Positions 34,933-42,542 of a stretch of 64,000 nt of DNA are shown in pieces. The first letter of the stretch is position 1. Every line of letters starts with the position of its first letter. A model generated the notes under the pieces. It was not told the DNA's origin, searched no databases, and was given only the letters and a program-made list of their open reading frames with translations. The position numbers were made by a program, and so were the translations under genes. The stretch is from Actinomadura pelletieri DSM 43383. Its GTDB lineage: Bacteria > Actinomycetota > Actinomycetes > Streptosporangiales > Streptosporangiaceae. The stretch covers positions 310,001 through 374,000 of the forward strand of contig NZ_RBWU01000008.1 of assembly GCF_003634705.1 (NCBI RefSeq), written 5' to 3'.

Positions 34933-35448
34933 ATGTCAGACCGAAAGTTCCCTCTCGCTGCCACATCCGTCGTGTTCGTCGCGGCAGCCGCCACGGCGGT
35001 GGTCGGCAGCACGGTGTCAACAGTCAGCGCCGCCCCTAGTTCTCTCCAGAATCAGATCGACGCCCAGCTCACGGCGCATCCGGGTGGGGTGCAGACCGCA
35101 CCGAACGAAATTAGCTATCAGGGTGGGAAAGTCACGCTCACCTTTCCCCAGCCCGGTCACACATCTGCCAACCCATGTGCCAAGGGTGCGTACTGCTTCT
35201 ACGACGGCGCCAACTTCACCGGCCGCAAGCTCACGTTCCGCGACTGCGACAGCACTCAGTTCTTAACCGACTACGGGTTCGGGGACAAGACCTCCTCCTG
35301 GACGAACGCCACCAAGCACACCATCGAGGTCTACGACCAAAACGTGCAGCCGTGGAAGTTGTTGTGGACCCAGTATGCGGGTGCGGCGTCGGTAAACGTG
35401 GGCAGCGCCGCTGACAACAAGGCGGACTTCTTCAACACCACCTGCTGA
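34933..35448 (+). CDS. Secreted peptidase inhibitor I36-family protein
   Basis: 171 residues from ATG 34933, 6 nt after AGGAGG. A signal peptide (FPLAATSVVFVAAAATAVVG, then STVSTVSAAPS) is followed by a beta/gamma-crystallin-like domain with GAYCFYDGANFTGRKLTF and a closing cysteine, the pattern of the I36 (SMPI-like metalloprotease inhibitor) family. The conserved cysteines suggest disulfides. It lies 15 nt before a secreted nuclease-like gene, so the two are probably co-transcribed. Confidence 0.8.
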   Translation: MSDRKFPLAATSVVFVAAAATAVVGSTVSTVSAAPSSLQNQIDAQLTAHPGGVQTAPNEISYQGGKVTLTFPQPGHTSANPCAKGAYCFYDGANFTGRKLTFRDCDSTQFLTDYGFGDKTSSWTNATKHTIEVYDQNVQPWKLLWTQYAGAASVNVGSAADNKADFFNTTC

Positions 35449-35463
35449 GCGGGGGTCCCTGGA

Positions 35464-36933
35464 ATGAAGTTCACCATGTCGTTGGCGACAGCAGTCGCCT
35501 GTGTCACGGCGGTTGCCGCCTTCGCCGCGCCCGCCTCCGCCTCGGCCTCCGATGGCGACTACGCTGCTTACCGAACGCACTTCGCGAAGCTCGCGAACGT
35601 GCAAGGTGGCGAAGCTCCGACTCCGTCGATCGCTGAGATGCTCGCACGGGAACGCACCCATACCTATGGGGTGGACATGTCCACCGTGGCCCAGCGCGAC
35701 CCTCGGCTGCCGCGCGCGCAGAGCTGGCGCGACGAGTGCCTTAAAACCAAGATCGAAGATACCAAGGTGGGGGAGGTCAAAGACCGTTCGCACTATTGCA
35801 ACCACGGCCGCTACTTCCTGTCCACGCTGGACACTCCCGACGGCAAGCCCGGCGTGGTCTGGTTCGACTGGCTGGTCTACGGCGAAGGCAGTGTCGGCGG
35901 CGGAAGTCAGCGCATCATCGCCCTCCACCAAGAGCTGATGAACATGCGCTCCGACCCGGACTTCCCGTGGCCGAGGCACAAGGTGATCACTGCATCGATC
36001 GGCTGCGACGTGCAGGTTCCCAAGGGCATCGACCCCAACAAGGCATGCCAGGGCACCTGGTTCGCCACCCGCACGCTTTCGGAGTGGCAGTCCAACCCCT
36101 ACGCGAATACCAAACTTTGGTCGGACGAAAAGGAGCTGGCCGACCCGAAGTGGGAGCCGCAGGTCGGAGAGGAAAAGGTGATGATGGCGGCATTCCAGCC
36201 GAAGGTCACCAGTATCGTTCCCTCCCTCAAACCGGGTCCGCAAGCAAAAGTCGACCCCCCACCGGACATCATTAATACGGTGTCGGTAAATGGCTACGCC
36301 CGCTTCGACTCGGCGAAGTACCTGTCCACCAGACAAGGCGCCATCTTCCGTGGCGTCGTGCCGCACATCAGTTACGATCCCAGCAAGCCCCGCTGGAAGG
36401 AACTCGCTGAGCATATCCGCGACGCCTGCGACAAAGATGGAAACAAGAACACCTATCCGCCGACGACGCAAGCAAAAGACATCCCCGGATGTGACATCGA
36501 TCATCTCATTCACCGGGTCGCCCAGTCGAAGGTGGGTTGGCCTAAGCCGCAGCCGGGCGCAAATAGCCGACACAAAGAGCGGTACAGAGCCAACAGTAAC
36601 GCCAAGGACCGCGCCTGCAACGCAAGCACCCCGCAAACCTCTACACCTGGAGCCAAGCAGTGCGACGAATTCCCGTTCGCATCCACCTATGAGGGTGCAG
36701 CGCGTTCGGAGTTCCCCACCAGCGAGTTCGCAGGGCTGAAGGGTACGGGAATCGGTAACCAGTTCTCCGTCCGTAAGATCAACGCTCAGCAGAACAACTG
36801 GGGAGGAAGTGACCTATCGACCTGGTACAGCAATGACCGCATTCTCGACTGGGCGACCGGTGGGTCAAGTTCCACCAGCGCCAGCGGCCTGATGCGGGAC
36901 GGCTTCTGGGTACGGATTGGGTCAGTCGACTAG
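35464..36933 (+). CDS. Secreted protein with C-terminal NucA/NucB-type nuclease domain
   Basis: 489 residues. A signal peptide (MKFTMSLATAVACVTAVAAF, then AAPASASA) leads into about 300 residues of unassigned, cysteine-containing region. The C-terminal part from about residue 398 has CDEFPFASTYEGAA, FSVRKINAQQNNWGGSDLST and WYSNDRILDW. These match the NucA/NucB sporulation-type DNase family, whose Asp-Glu and adjacent Glu are thought to form the active site. An upstream CDIDHLIHRVAQ (about 343) belongs to the same region. Likely an extracellular DNase or a nuclease toxin; no export signal other than Sec is visible. Confidence 0.75.
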   Translation: MKFTMSLATAVACVTAVAAFAAPASASASDGDYAAYRTHFAKLANVQGGEAPTPSIAEMLARERTHTYGVDMSTVAQRDPRLPRAQSWRDECLKTKIEDTKVGEVKDRSHYCNHGRYFLSTLDTPDGKPGVVWFDWLVYGEGSVGGGSQRIIALHQELMNMRSDPDFPWPRHKVITASIGCDVQVPKGIDPNKACQGTWFATRTLSEWQSNPYANTKLWSDEKELADPKWEPQVGEEKVMMAAFQPKVTSIVPSLKPGPQAKVDPPPDIINTVSVNGYARFDSAKYLSTRQGAIFRGVVPHISYDPSKPRWKELAEHIRDACDKDGNKNTYPPTTQAKDIPGCDIDHLIHRVAQSKVGWPKPQPGANSRHKERYRANSNAKDRACNASTPQTSTPGAKQCDEFPFASTYEGAARSEFPTSEFAGLKGTGIGNQFSVRKINAQQNNWGGSDLSTWYSNDRILDWATGGSSSTSASGLMRDGFWVRIGSVD

Positions 36934-36948
36934 CCCGTCAAGCAAGCC

Positions 36949-36981
36949 CCCAGGGTGAGCCCTTCCAGGGCTCGCCCTGGG
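36949..36981 (+). terminator. Intrinsic terminator-like hairpin
   Basis: CCCAGGGTGAGCCC pairs with GGGCTCGCCCTGGG (one central T-G pair) around a TTCCA loop, 16 nt after the nuclease stop. This separates the I36-nuclease pair from the next gene, which has its own ribosome-binding site. Confidence 0.75.
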
Positions 36982-37006
36982 CGTTTCCAATTAACAAAGG
37001 GAAGAA

Positions 37007-37501
37007 ATGAACCAGCTATTAAAGATCGCCAGTTTGCTCACCGGCGCCGACCACTACATGTTCGGGTTCGAGGACGAGCAAACCATCGGCTCGTCGGAGC
37101 TGCTGCCCGATGAGGGCTCATGGATCGGCTGGGGAGACCATGGCTTGATGATCTCGGTCATCACCGAATTGCCAGAGAAAGAGGTTCGCCTCGAATACTG
37201 GGATGGGCCACCTCCCAACCCGGATGGCCATGAGGTGACCGAAACTTCCACGGTGGCTCTACCAACCGGTTCGATCAGCCACTCCATGCTTGCCGGCGGG
37301 ATCGAGCACGACATCTTTCAAATCCCCCAAGGCCGCTACTTGGTGCGCGTATCGGCATGGGATCGTCAAGCCACCGCTGACGAGTACCGGCAGGCCGGTG
37401 AGCGTAGCGACTTCGACCGCACCGATCCCGACTTCGTTGCCGCTTACCAGCGACTCACCGGCAAGGAGAGGTATCTGATCCAGTTCTGGCCGGAGACCTG
37501 A
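37007..37501 (+). CDS. Hypothetical protein, 164 residues
   Basis: ATG 37007 is preceded by AAAGGGAAG. The protein is acidic and soluble, without signal peptide or membrane segment. Aromatic-rich beta-like stretches (MISVITELPEKEVRLEYWDG, YLIQFWPE) suggest a compact beta fold. Its position just after a secreted NucA/NucB-type protein would suit an immunity or partner protein, but a strong hairpin separates the two genes and no immunity family is recognised. The stop overlaps the next ATG (TGATG). Confidence 0.6.
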   Translation: MNQLLKIASLLTGADHYMFGFEDEQTIGSSELLPDEGSWIGWGDHGLMISVITELPEKEVRLEYWDGPPPNPDGHEVTETSTVALPTGSISHSMLAGGIEHDIFQIPQGRYLVRVSAWDRQATADEYRQAGERSDFDRTDPDFVAAYQRLTGKERYLIQFWPET

Positions 37502-37704
37502 TGCCGCGGGCCGCTGCCATCGTCCGTAAGCTCCTCATCGCGCTGGTCGGCCTGGCGCTCGCGATCTTCTTGTTGGGGCTCCTGACCAGCTACCCCGGCT
37601 GGTTCTTCTTCGTCTTCGCCTTGGCTGTCGTGTCTGGAGCGCCTTATCTGTGGTTCAAGCGCAAGTCTGACTCATCGGAGGGAGAACGCGCACCAAGGGG
37701 ATGA
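37501..37704 (+). CDS. Small two-helix membrane protein
   Basis: 67 residues, starting within the upstream stop (TGATG). Two hydrophobic segments, LLIALVGLALAIFLLGLL and FFFVFALAVVSGAPYLWF, separated by a short SYPGW turn, predict a helical hairpin with a basic, charged C-terminus. It is coupled to the preceding hypothetical gene and may anchor or partner it. Confidence 0.6.
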   Translation: MPRAAAIVRKLLIALVGLALAIFLLGLLTSYPGWFFFVFALAVVSGAPYLWFKRKSDSSEGERAPRG

Positions 37705-37741
37705 AGTAGCACCAGGTACCTTAGTGCCTGTACTCGGACCG

Positions 37742-38140
37742 TTGGGGCGGGCCATACAGATGGACTCCATGGCTTCCAGGACTTGCGCTAGGAGCCCATC
37801 GAGGAGCACGACGGGCGAATGCGTGATCGGCCGGTTCGGCGACCGTTCCGCCGGGGCTCGCGGTGCAGGTCGCCGCATCGTCCCGATTCGACGGCGTGTT
37901 GGCGGGCCCACCTGATCGTGGAGTCGACCTCCGCATCCCAGGCGATCAACCCGGCGCGGGCGTGTAGGGCAGGCAGGTTCTATGCTCAGGCGCCGTGCGC
38001 TGCCAGCTGCGCGCCAGTCCATAGACGCACGCCAGGAACCGTAACACTCGGTCGCGTCCACCACAGCCCGCCAGTGGCTGTAGTAGGTGGGTTGCCGTAT
38101 GGGTCCGCTCTGACAAGTCGGCTCAGGCGCCGGAAACAGG
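37742..38140 (-). pseudogene. Decayed IS5-like transposase fragment
   Basis: Minus-strand reading frames, shifted relative to each other, give VVDATECYG-like sequence near 38060, then AGLIAWDAEVDSTIRWARQH in the middle, then GGTVAEPADHAFARRAPR in a third frame. These are the order and wording of DDE transposases of the IS5 group (V-D-S-T-x-x-R-A-H-Q-H-A, then E-P-A-D-H-A). Frameshifts interrupt it and no terminal inverted repeats are evident. It marks a boundary of insertion activity between the secreted-nuclease region and the regulatory genes. Confidence 0.5.
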
Positions 38141-38459
38141 TAAAAGTGGCCATAGAAACGCCCATTGCCCGTCGGTCAGGTTGTTAGCCACCGGGTCTCC
38201 GGTTGTGGGTCAACCTTCGTCGGTAAATCATCCATCGGAGATCTGCCGTAGCTGCTTTCGTGATCGCGCTCGCCGCAAACATGCATATGTACTTCTCGGT
38301 TCAGGCGGCGGACTCATCGAACGAACTGATTCGGCGTCCGAGTGTTAGCGGGCTTGACGAACTTATGCGAGGTGTTCCTTAATGGCGGTCGGTCCGCCGC
38401 GCTAATTCGCCGCTAATGGAAACGCGGCGGCGGGGCGGCCGGTCAGGAGGATCCAAGGA

Positions 38460-38948
38460 ATGGCGACACTCGATCTCAAATCCGCGGGCCCGCTGCGTTG
38501 CGCGTCGATGTCCTGGCGGCGCGCATTTCCGGGGCGGGTGGACCAGATTCCGATGGCGCGACAGTTCGCGATGTTCCTGTTCGCTGAGACCTCGATCGTC
38601 TCGGACGTGGGCTTCGTGGTGACCGAGCTGTCTTCGAACGCCGTCCGCCACACCCGGTCGGGCGAGCGCGGGGGCTGGTTCACGGTCGAGCTGGTGGTCG
38701 GCGGCCTGGCCTATGTCGGTGTCAGCGACCTCGGCGGCGGCGGATACCCCACGGTGCGGTACGACCCGATCGACGGCCCCCTCGACAATGAGGGCGGTCG
38801 GGGCCTACGGGCGGTCTCGCAGGTGGCCGCAACGATGGGTGTCCACGGAAGCCCGAGCACAGGGCACATCGTCTGGGCGGACCTGATCTGTACCGACAAC
38901 CGGCCGGAGGAACCGGCGCTGGTCACGCCGAAGACCCCGGCTGCGTAG
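38460..38948 (+). CDS. RsbW-like ATP-binding protein (HATPase domain)
   Basis: 162 residues, ATG preceded by AGGAGG 8 nt upstream. The GHKL ATP-binding motifs are present: FVVTELSSNAVRHTRSG (N box), VSDLGGGGYP (G1-like) and EGGRGLRAV (G2). Such stand-alone kinases act as anti-sigma factors or ATP-binding regulators; actinomycetes have dozens, often beside XRE/DUF397 pairs. No anti-anti-sigma gene is adjacent. A 12-bp perfect hairpin follows directly. Confidence 0.8.
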   Translation: MATLDLKSAGPLRCASMSWRRAFPGRVDQIPMARQFAMFLFAETSIVSDVGFVVTELSSNAVRHTRSGERGGWFTVELVVGGLAYVGVSDLGGGGYPTVRYDPIDGPLDNEGGRGLRAVSQVAATMGVHGSPSTGHIVWADLICTDNRPEEPALVTPKTPAA

Positions 38949-38950
38949 GC

Positions 38951-38981
38951 GGGACCAGCCTGTCCTTACCAGGCTGGTCCC
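38951..38981 (+). terminator. Perfect 12-bp hairpin terminator
   Basis: GGGACCAGCCTG and CAGGCTGGTCCC are exactly complementary around a 7-nt loop, starting 2 nt after the stop of the ATP-binding protein gene. Confidence 0.75.
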
Positions 38982-39005
38982 ACACTCAGCTTAAGGGCCA
39001 AGCCC

Positions 39006-39045
39006 AGACCCCGCCCGCACACCGAGTCAAACGCGGGCGGGGTCT
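39006..39045. terminator. Second 13-bp hairpin
   Basis: AGACCCCGCCCGC pairs perfectly with GCGGGCGGGGTCT around a 14-nt loop, 24 nt after the previous hairpin. It may back up the first terminator or act on transcripts from the other side. Confidence 0.6.
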
Positions 39046-39632
39046 TGCTCACTCACGGTTCCGTGGACGGACGAGGCGACCGGGGGTGTGATCGGGGGAG
39101 GGACCGGGGGGTTGTCTATGGACGCCCCTGTCTCACACCGGTATCTACGCAGGTCATGGCGCTGATCGGGTGGGGCGACGGTGCGCCCGGATATCCCCCA
39201 AAGGGGGCATGGATAGGTGTGGTCGCTCGCCGGGCTGAGACTTCGTCGATCCCCCAAAAAGCAATTCCCTTTCCGCTCCCAAGCCAACCACCAAACCACA
39301 CCGCACACAGGCCGTCCCCGCGTCGCATCAAGGCGCGGCGACAAGGCGGCCCCGCACCGGGTCGAGGTGACATCCCAAAAGGCCGAGGCCGAAACGCGCG
39401 AGCCCGGCGTCGCCAAATTCCGTGATAGGTGCCGGGGTTGGGTGCGCACGCCGGGGCGGCCCGAACCATTAAAACATTGTTTACTTAGGTAAGCCTCTCC
39501 AGCCGTTCCGGCTACCAAATTCGTCGGCGCTCCGTGTTGCATTCGCCGCGTCATCGAGAAATGGTCGTCATGGCGGACGACGCCGGGCGGGAAAGTCCCG
39601 CCGAATCGGCCGTCATTTCAGGAGGCAAAACA
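39046..39632. other. Non-coding region before the winged-helix gene
   Basis: No convincing gene in 587 nt. A small CCCCC-AAA-GGGGG hairpin lies near 39198. An AT-rich segment with a TTAC/GTAA palindrome at 39481-39492 may carry the promoter for the gene at 39633, which has its own AGGAGG at 39620-39625. Confidence 0.4.
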
Positions 39633-40586
39633 ATGGCGAACATCAACACCACCGCGACCCCGGACACGGCCACCACCGCCCCGGCGAACGGCACGGCGGA
39701 CGGACGGCCGGGCGGCGCGTCCGGGGCCGTCTGGGACGCGCTGAACGCCGCGCCGGACGGTGCGACCGTGGCGGCGTTGGCCGTCGCGTCCGGAACCAGC
39801 CGCGCAACCGTAACCAAGGCACTGACGGCGTTCGCGGACGCCGGACTCGCCACCCGGACGCCTGGTCAGGGCACCGGACGGGGCCGCACCCCGGACGTGT
39901 GGGCCCCGGTCCCCACCACGGCCGCCACCAGGGCCGCTGACCCCGCCACGGCCGTCCCGACGAACGACACGGCAGGCACCGACGCCCCTACCACGCCGGA
40001 CGCCACCGGGACGGGCGTCATCTCACCGGACACCCTCGCGAACGCCATGCAGGTGCTGTCAGATGAGGCCGACCGGCGCGCGGCGGCGGCTGAGTCACTG
40101 CGCAAGGCGCAGAAAGAGGAGGCCGAACGGCGCGCGCGGGTCGACGCCGAACTTCGTAAGGCCGAACAGCGCGAAACCGCCCGGGTCATCCTGACCGACC
40201 TTCTGAGCACGGTCACCACCACCCTCGCCGCGATAGCGGCCGACGACGAGGAGCGCATCACGCGCGGCATGGAAGACATAGCGCGCTACGCCGGTAGCGT
40301 CCGCCGCACCAATCGCGCCACCACCGGGACGCGGACGCCACGCGCGACCGGCGACCGTAGCGCGCCGTCACCGTTGCGCCCCCTCGTCGCCGAGCACCTG
40401 ATCGCCTACCCGGACAAGGAATTCACGCCCGGTGAGATCGCCAAGGTCCTGGACCGGTCATCCGGTGCGGTCGCCAATGCTCTCGACACCCTCGTCTCGC
40501 GTGGCGAGGCGGTCCTGACCTGTGAAAGTCCGCGCCGCTTCCGTGCCGCTGCTAGCGCCGACGCGGACAGCGCGAACACCCCGTGA
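39633..40586 (+). CDS. Protein with two winged-helix-like domains joined by a coiled coil
   Basis: 317 residues from ATG 39633, 7 nt after AGGAGG. An N-terminal MarR-like helix-turn-helix (about 35-70: AALAVASGTSRATVTKALTA) is followed by a Thr/Ala/Pro linker and a charged helix (about 145-195: RKAQKEEAERRARVDAELRK). A second winged-helix-like segment lies at about 258-305 (EFTPGEIAKVLDRSSGAVAN, with a final CESPRRFRAA). The duplicated layout suggests a DNA-bridging or plasmid-type regulatory protein. I do not recognise a named family. A strong hairpin follows the gene. Confidence 0.65.
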   Translation: MANINTTATPDTATTAPANGTADGRPGGASGAVWDALNAAPDGATVAALAVASGTSRATVTKALTAFADAGLATRTPGQGTGRGRTPDVWAPVPTTAATRAADPATAVPTNDTAGTDAPTTPDATGTGVISPDTLANAMQVLSDEADRRAAAAESLRKAQKEEAERRARVDAELRKAEQRETARVILTDLLSTVTTTLAAIAADDEERITRGMEDIARYAGSVRRTNRATTGTRTPRATGDRSAPSPLRPLVAEHLIAYPDKEFTPGEIAKVLDRSSGAVANALDTLVSRGEAVLTCESPRRFRAAASADADSANTP

Positions 40587-40595
40587 ACCGTAGGC

Positions 40596-40625
40596 GGGGC
40601 GGACGGGTAGCGGCCCGTCCGCCCC
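40596..40625 (+). terminator. Perfect 12-bp hairpin after the winged-helix gene
   Basis: GGGGCGGACGGG and CCCGTCCGCCCC are exactly complementary around a TAGCGG loop, 9 nt after the stop. Confidence 0.75.
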
Positions 40626-40692
40626 GTCATGACCCGGGTCTCACGACCCCACCCCAATGCGAAAGAGGCTGTCATGACGAAGGAGACGCTAC

Positions 40693-41082
40693 ATGTCCGG
40701 TGACGGGACCGGCACGACCTCGCACGACACGGAACACGACGCTTACGACCAGGTGTTCGTCCTGCTCGGTTGGGCGTGGGACGTCGCAACCGCCGCGCGG
40801 GCGTCCACCCGCTACACGGTCACGCACGCGCCCGTGTCAACAATCGGCGCGCTCGGCGCACTTATACGCATCGACGCCGATTACGCGGCAACGGTGGACC
40901 TGTCCCGACCGCTGTTGGCCGTACCGCTTCCCGGATCGGGAACGCCCCTAGTGATCGACGGATGGCACCGCATACACAAGGCGCAGCGAACCGGCGTCAC
41001 CGAACTGCCGGTCATCCTCCTGAACGCCGACGACGAACGCGCATGCCGTCTCATGGGCGGCAGTGTCAGGCGCCGCTGGTAG
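40693..41082 (+). CDS. ParB-like nuclease-fold small protein
   Basis: 129 residues from ATG 40693 with AAGGAG 7-8 nt upstream. The C-terminal half contains PLVIDGWHRIHKAQRTGVTE then LPVILLNADDE, the G-x-H-R motif and following helix of ParB/Srx-fold proteins. It lacks the DNA-binding domains of true ParB. Proteins of this type occur on mobile elements near winged-helix genes like the one upstream. The role is unknown. Confidence 0.65.
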   Translation: MSGDGTGTTSHDTEHDAYDQVFVLLGWAWDVATAARASTRYTVTHAPVSTIGALGALIRIDADYAATVDLSRPLLAVPLPGSGTPLVIDGWHRIHKAQRTGVTELPVILLNADDERACRLMGGSVRRRW

Positions 41083-41150
41083 ACCGGCAGGGACGGCACA
41101 CACCGCGCCACGCGCGACAAGGGGCCCGGGTAGGCGGAACGCCACCCGGG

Positions 41151-41368
41151 CCCCGCACGCGCCGCCGTGGGCGCGGCCCCGCACGCGCCGCCGTGGGCGC
41201 GGCCCCGCACGCGCCGCCGTGGGCGCGGCCCCGCACGCGCCGCCGTGGGCGCGGCCCCGCACGCGCCGCCGTGGGCGCGGCCCCGCACGCGCCGCCGTGG
41301 GCGCGGCCCCGCACGCGCCGCCGTGGGCGCGGCCCCGCACGCGCCGCCGTGGGCGCGGCCCCGCACGC
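41151..41368. repeat. 26-nt tandem repeat, eight full copies plus 10 nt
   Basis: Identical units beginning CCCCGCACGCGCCGCCGTGG repeat every 26 nt from 41151 to 41358, with a further 10 nt to 41368. Because 26 is not a multiple of three, the array is not a coding repeat of fixed period, and the open frames across it on both strands are compositional. It starts 68 nt after the ParB-like gene. Confidence 0.9.
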
Positions 41369-41374
41369 ATCAGA

Positions 41375-41552
41375 GAACCCCCTGATCTTCGCCGCGCGCC
41401 TTCTAGCGAAGATCAGGGGGTTCGAATGTGGCCCCGTCCCTCGCTCGAGTGGGGGAGGAGGGACGGGGCTGAGTTGAAGCAGGACCCATGACTCCCCTCC
41501 ATGGGTCGACTGCCTCAACTCGGGAGAGGGAGGGCCTGTCACCCCGACAGGC
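41375..41552. other. Cluster of four consecutive hairpins between convergent genes
   Basis: Hairpin 1 is a perfect 18-bp stem (41375-41392 with 41406-41423). Hairpin 2 is a perfect 12-bp stem (41431-41442 with 41458-41469). Hairpin 3 is an imperfect stem of about 20 bp (41471-41490 with 41500-41521). Hairpin 4 is a 7-bp stem (41534-41540 with 41546-41552). They follow the tandem repeat directly and fill the gap before the minus-strand gene ending at 41571. They could be bidirectional terminators, a structured RNA, or a replication or transfer site of the element. Confidence 0.8.
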
Positions 41553-41570
41553 GCCGTCCCTCGTTTGGTC

Positions 41571-41972
41571 TCACCAGGCGTTGCCTGGAAACATCCTGTG
41601 TTTGAGCAGCTTGTCGGTCTGGTCGGCCGCCGCCTTCACGTCTCCGCACGGTGAGAGGTAGCCGAACCTTCCGCGCTGGGCCTCGTGGTAGGCCCACATT
41701 CCGCCCGAAACGGCTCGGGCGCTCACGATGGTTCCCACGTGCTTGTGCTGGCCAGGGACGTACACCCAGAGGAACGGCTCCCAGAGTGCGGGCAGGGCGA
41801 CCGGGACCGGGAACTCTTCAGGACGGTAGAGCCGGATAGCGCGGTAACCCAAGGGTTTGAGTGCCGTGCTGAGCAAGTCCAGGTACTGCACGGCCGTCGA
41901 TCGTCCGAGGTGCGTGCGCAGCCGTAGCACGCGCCGCTCAACTCGGACGCTCAGCGGTCGAGTTTGGCCCAT
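41571..41972 (-). CDS. Hypothetical protein co-transcribed with an RsbW-like ATP-binding protein
   Basis: 133 residues, overlapping the upstream ATP-binding protein gene by 22 nt. No signal peptide or membrane helix. Sequence (RLRTHLGRSTAVQYLDLLST, WVYVPGQHKHVGTIVSARAV) resembles small actinomycete proteins of unknown function commonly found beside HATPase and XRE/DUF397 genes, but no family is named. Co-transcription suggests it modulates the ATP-binding protein. Confidence 0.65.
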   Translation of the reverse strand: MGQTRPLSVRVERRVLRLRTHLGRSTAVQYLDLLSTALKPLGYRAIRLYRPEEFPVPVALPALWEPFLWVYVPGQHKHVGTIVSARAVSGGMWAYHEAQRGRFGYLSPCGDVKAAADQTDKLLKHRMFPGNAW

Positions 41973-42349
41973 ACGATCTTTCCCCCTTTGCTAATCGGTT
42001 GCACGCCCCACTCACGGACTAGAAGTGCCATCATGAGAAGGCCGCGTCCCGACTCCGCGGTTTCCTCAGCCTCCTGAATGACCGGCATATTGGGCCCCTG
42101 ATCCCAGACGGCCACGACCACTGAGCCGTCATACTCTTCCTCGAAGATCCAGACTACAATTTGTCCGGTTCTGGTGTGTTCGTAGGCGTTAGTTACCAAT
42201 TCGTTGACGACTGTCCGCCCCACGTAGTCGTCCTCGATTCCGCGGTCGCTGAAGCACTTCGCGAGGAAGTCTCTGGAGTGCCGTGGTGCGTGGAAGTTGG
42301 AATCTACGACTAGCTCGTTTACCACGACCCTCCTCCCTGCATCGATCAT
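41951..42349 (-). CDS. RsbW-like ATP-binding protein (HATPase domain)
   Basis: 132 residues. TVVNELVTNAYEHTRTG is the N box, VWDQGPNMP the G1 box and ESGRGLLMMALLV the G2 box of GHKL ATPases. The start at 42349 is the first ATG; the upstream region is shared with the divergent XRE gene. It is similar in plan to the protein at 38460 but not a close copy. Likely an anti-sigma-like kinase in a regulatory island. Confidence 0.8.
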   Translation of the reverse strand: MIDAGRRVVVNELVVDSNFHAPRHSRDFLAKCFSDRGIEDDYVGRTVVNELVTNAYEHTRTGQIVVWIFEEEYDGSVVVAVWDQGPNMPVIQEAEETAESGRGLLMMALLVREWGVQPISKGGKIVWAKLDR

Positions 42350-42439
42350 GGCCAGTCGCCTCCGGGCTCGATTGCGCGCGCTTGGTTGGATTGCGCCGTA
42401 ACGGCTAGTCGAATCATTGCCGCTGTGGCACGCTGAGTG

Positions 42440-42452
42440 GTGAAGTGTTCAC
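42440..42452. promoter_or_regulatory. Palindromic operator candidate
   Basis: GTGAAGTGTTCAC is a 5-bp inverted repeat with a 3-nt spacer, located between the divergent ATP-binding and XRE genes, about 90 nt before each start. A suitable HTH dimer site, but the binding protein is not known. Confidence 0.35.
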
Positions 42453-42488
42453 GATGACCAGCCAAACGCGGGCCGTTCTCCAGAATGG

Positions 42489-42528
42489 GCTAGCCGTCAC
42501 TGGTCATCGCTAGCCATCACTGGCCATC
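42489..42528 (+). promoter_or_regulatory. Two 20-nt tandem direct repeats before the XRE gene
   Basis: GCTAGCCGTCACTGGTCATC is followed immediately by a copy with two changes (G to A at position 8 and T to C at position 16). They end 14 nt before the GTG start at 42543. The spacing of about two helical turns suits co-operative binding by the XRE protein itself or another regulator. Confidence 0.5.
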
Positions 42529-42542
42529 AGAAGCCGAGACGC

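Noticed and set aside
39485-39503. Sequence TTAGGTAAGCCT resembling an iron-box (IdeR/DtxR) half
   Set aside because: Only part of the 19-nt consensus fits and the downstream winged-helix gene has no iron-related role; probably chance.
41414-41430. GGTTCGAATG resembling a tRNA T-loop near the hairpin cluster
   Set aside because: It is part of a perfect 18-bp hairpin arm and lacks the tRNA-Glu flanks, so it is not the missing attachment site.
40881-41542. Repetitive Ala/Arg/Pro proteins on both strands
   Set aside because: They are readings of the 26-nt tandem repeat and have no start signals or non-repetitive domain.
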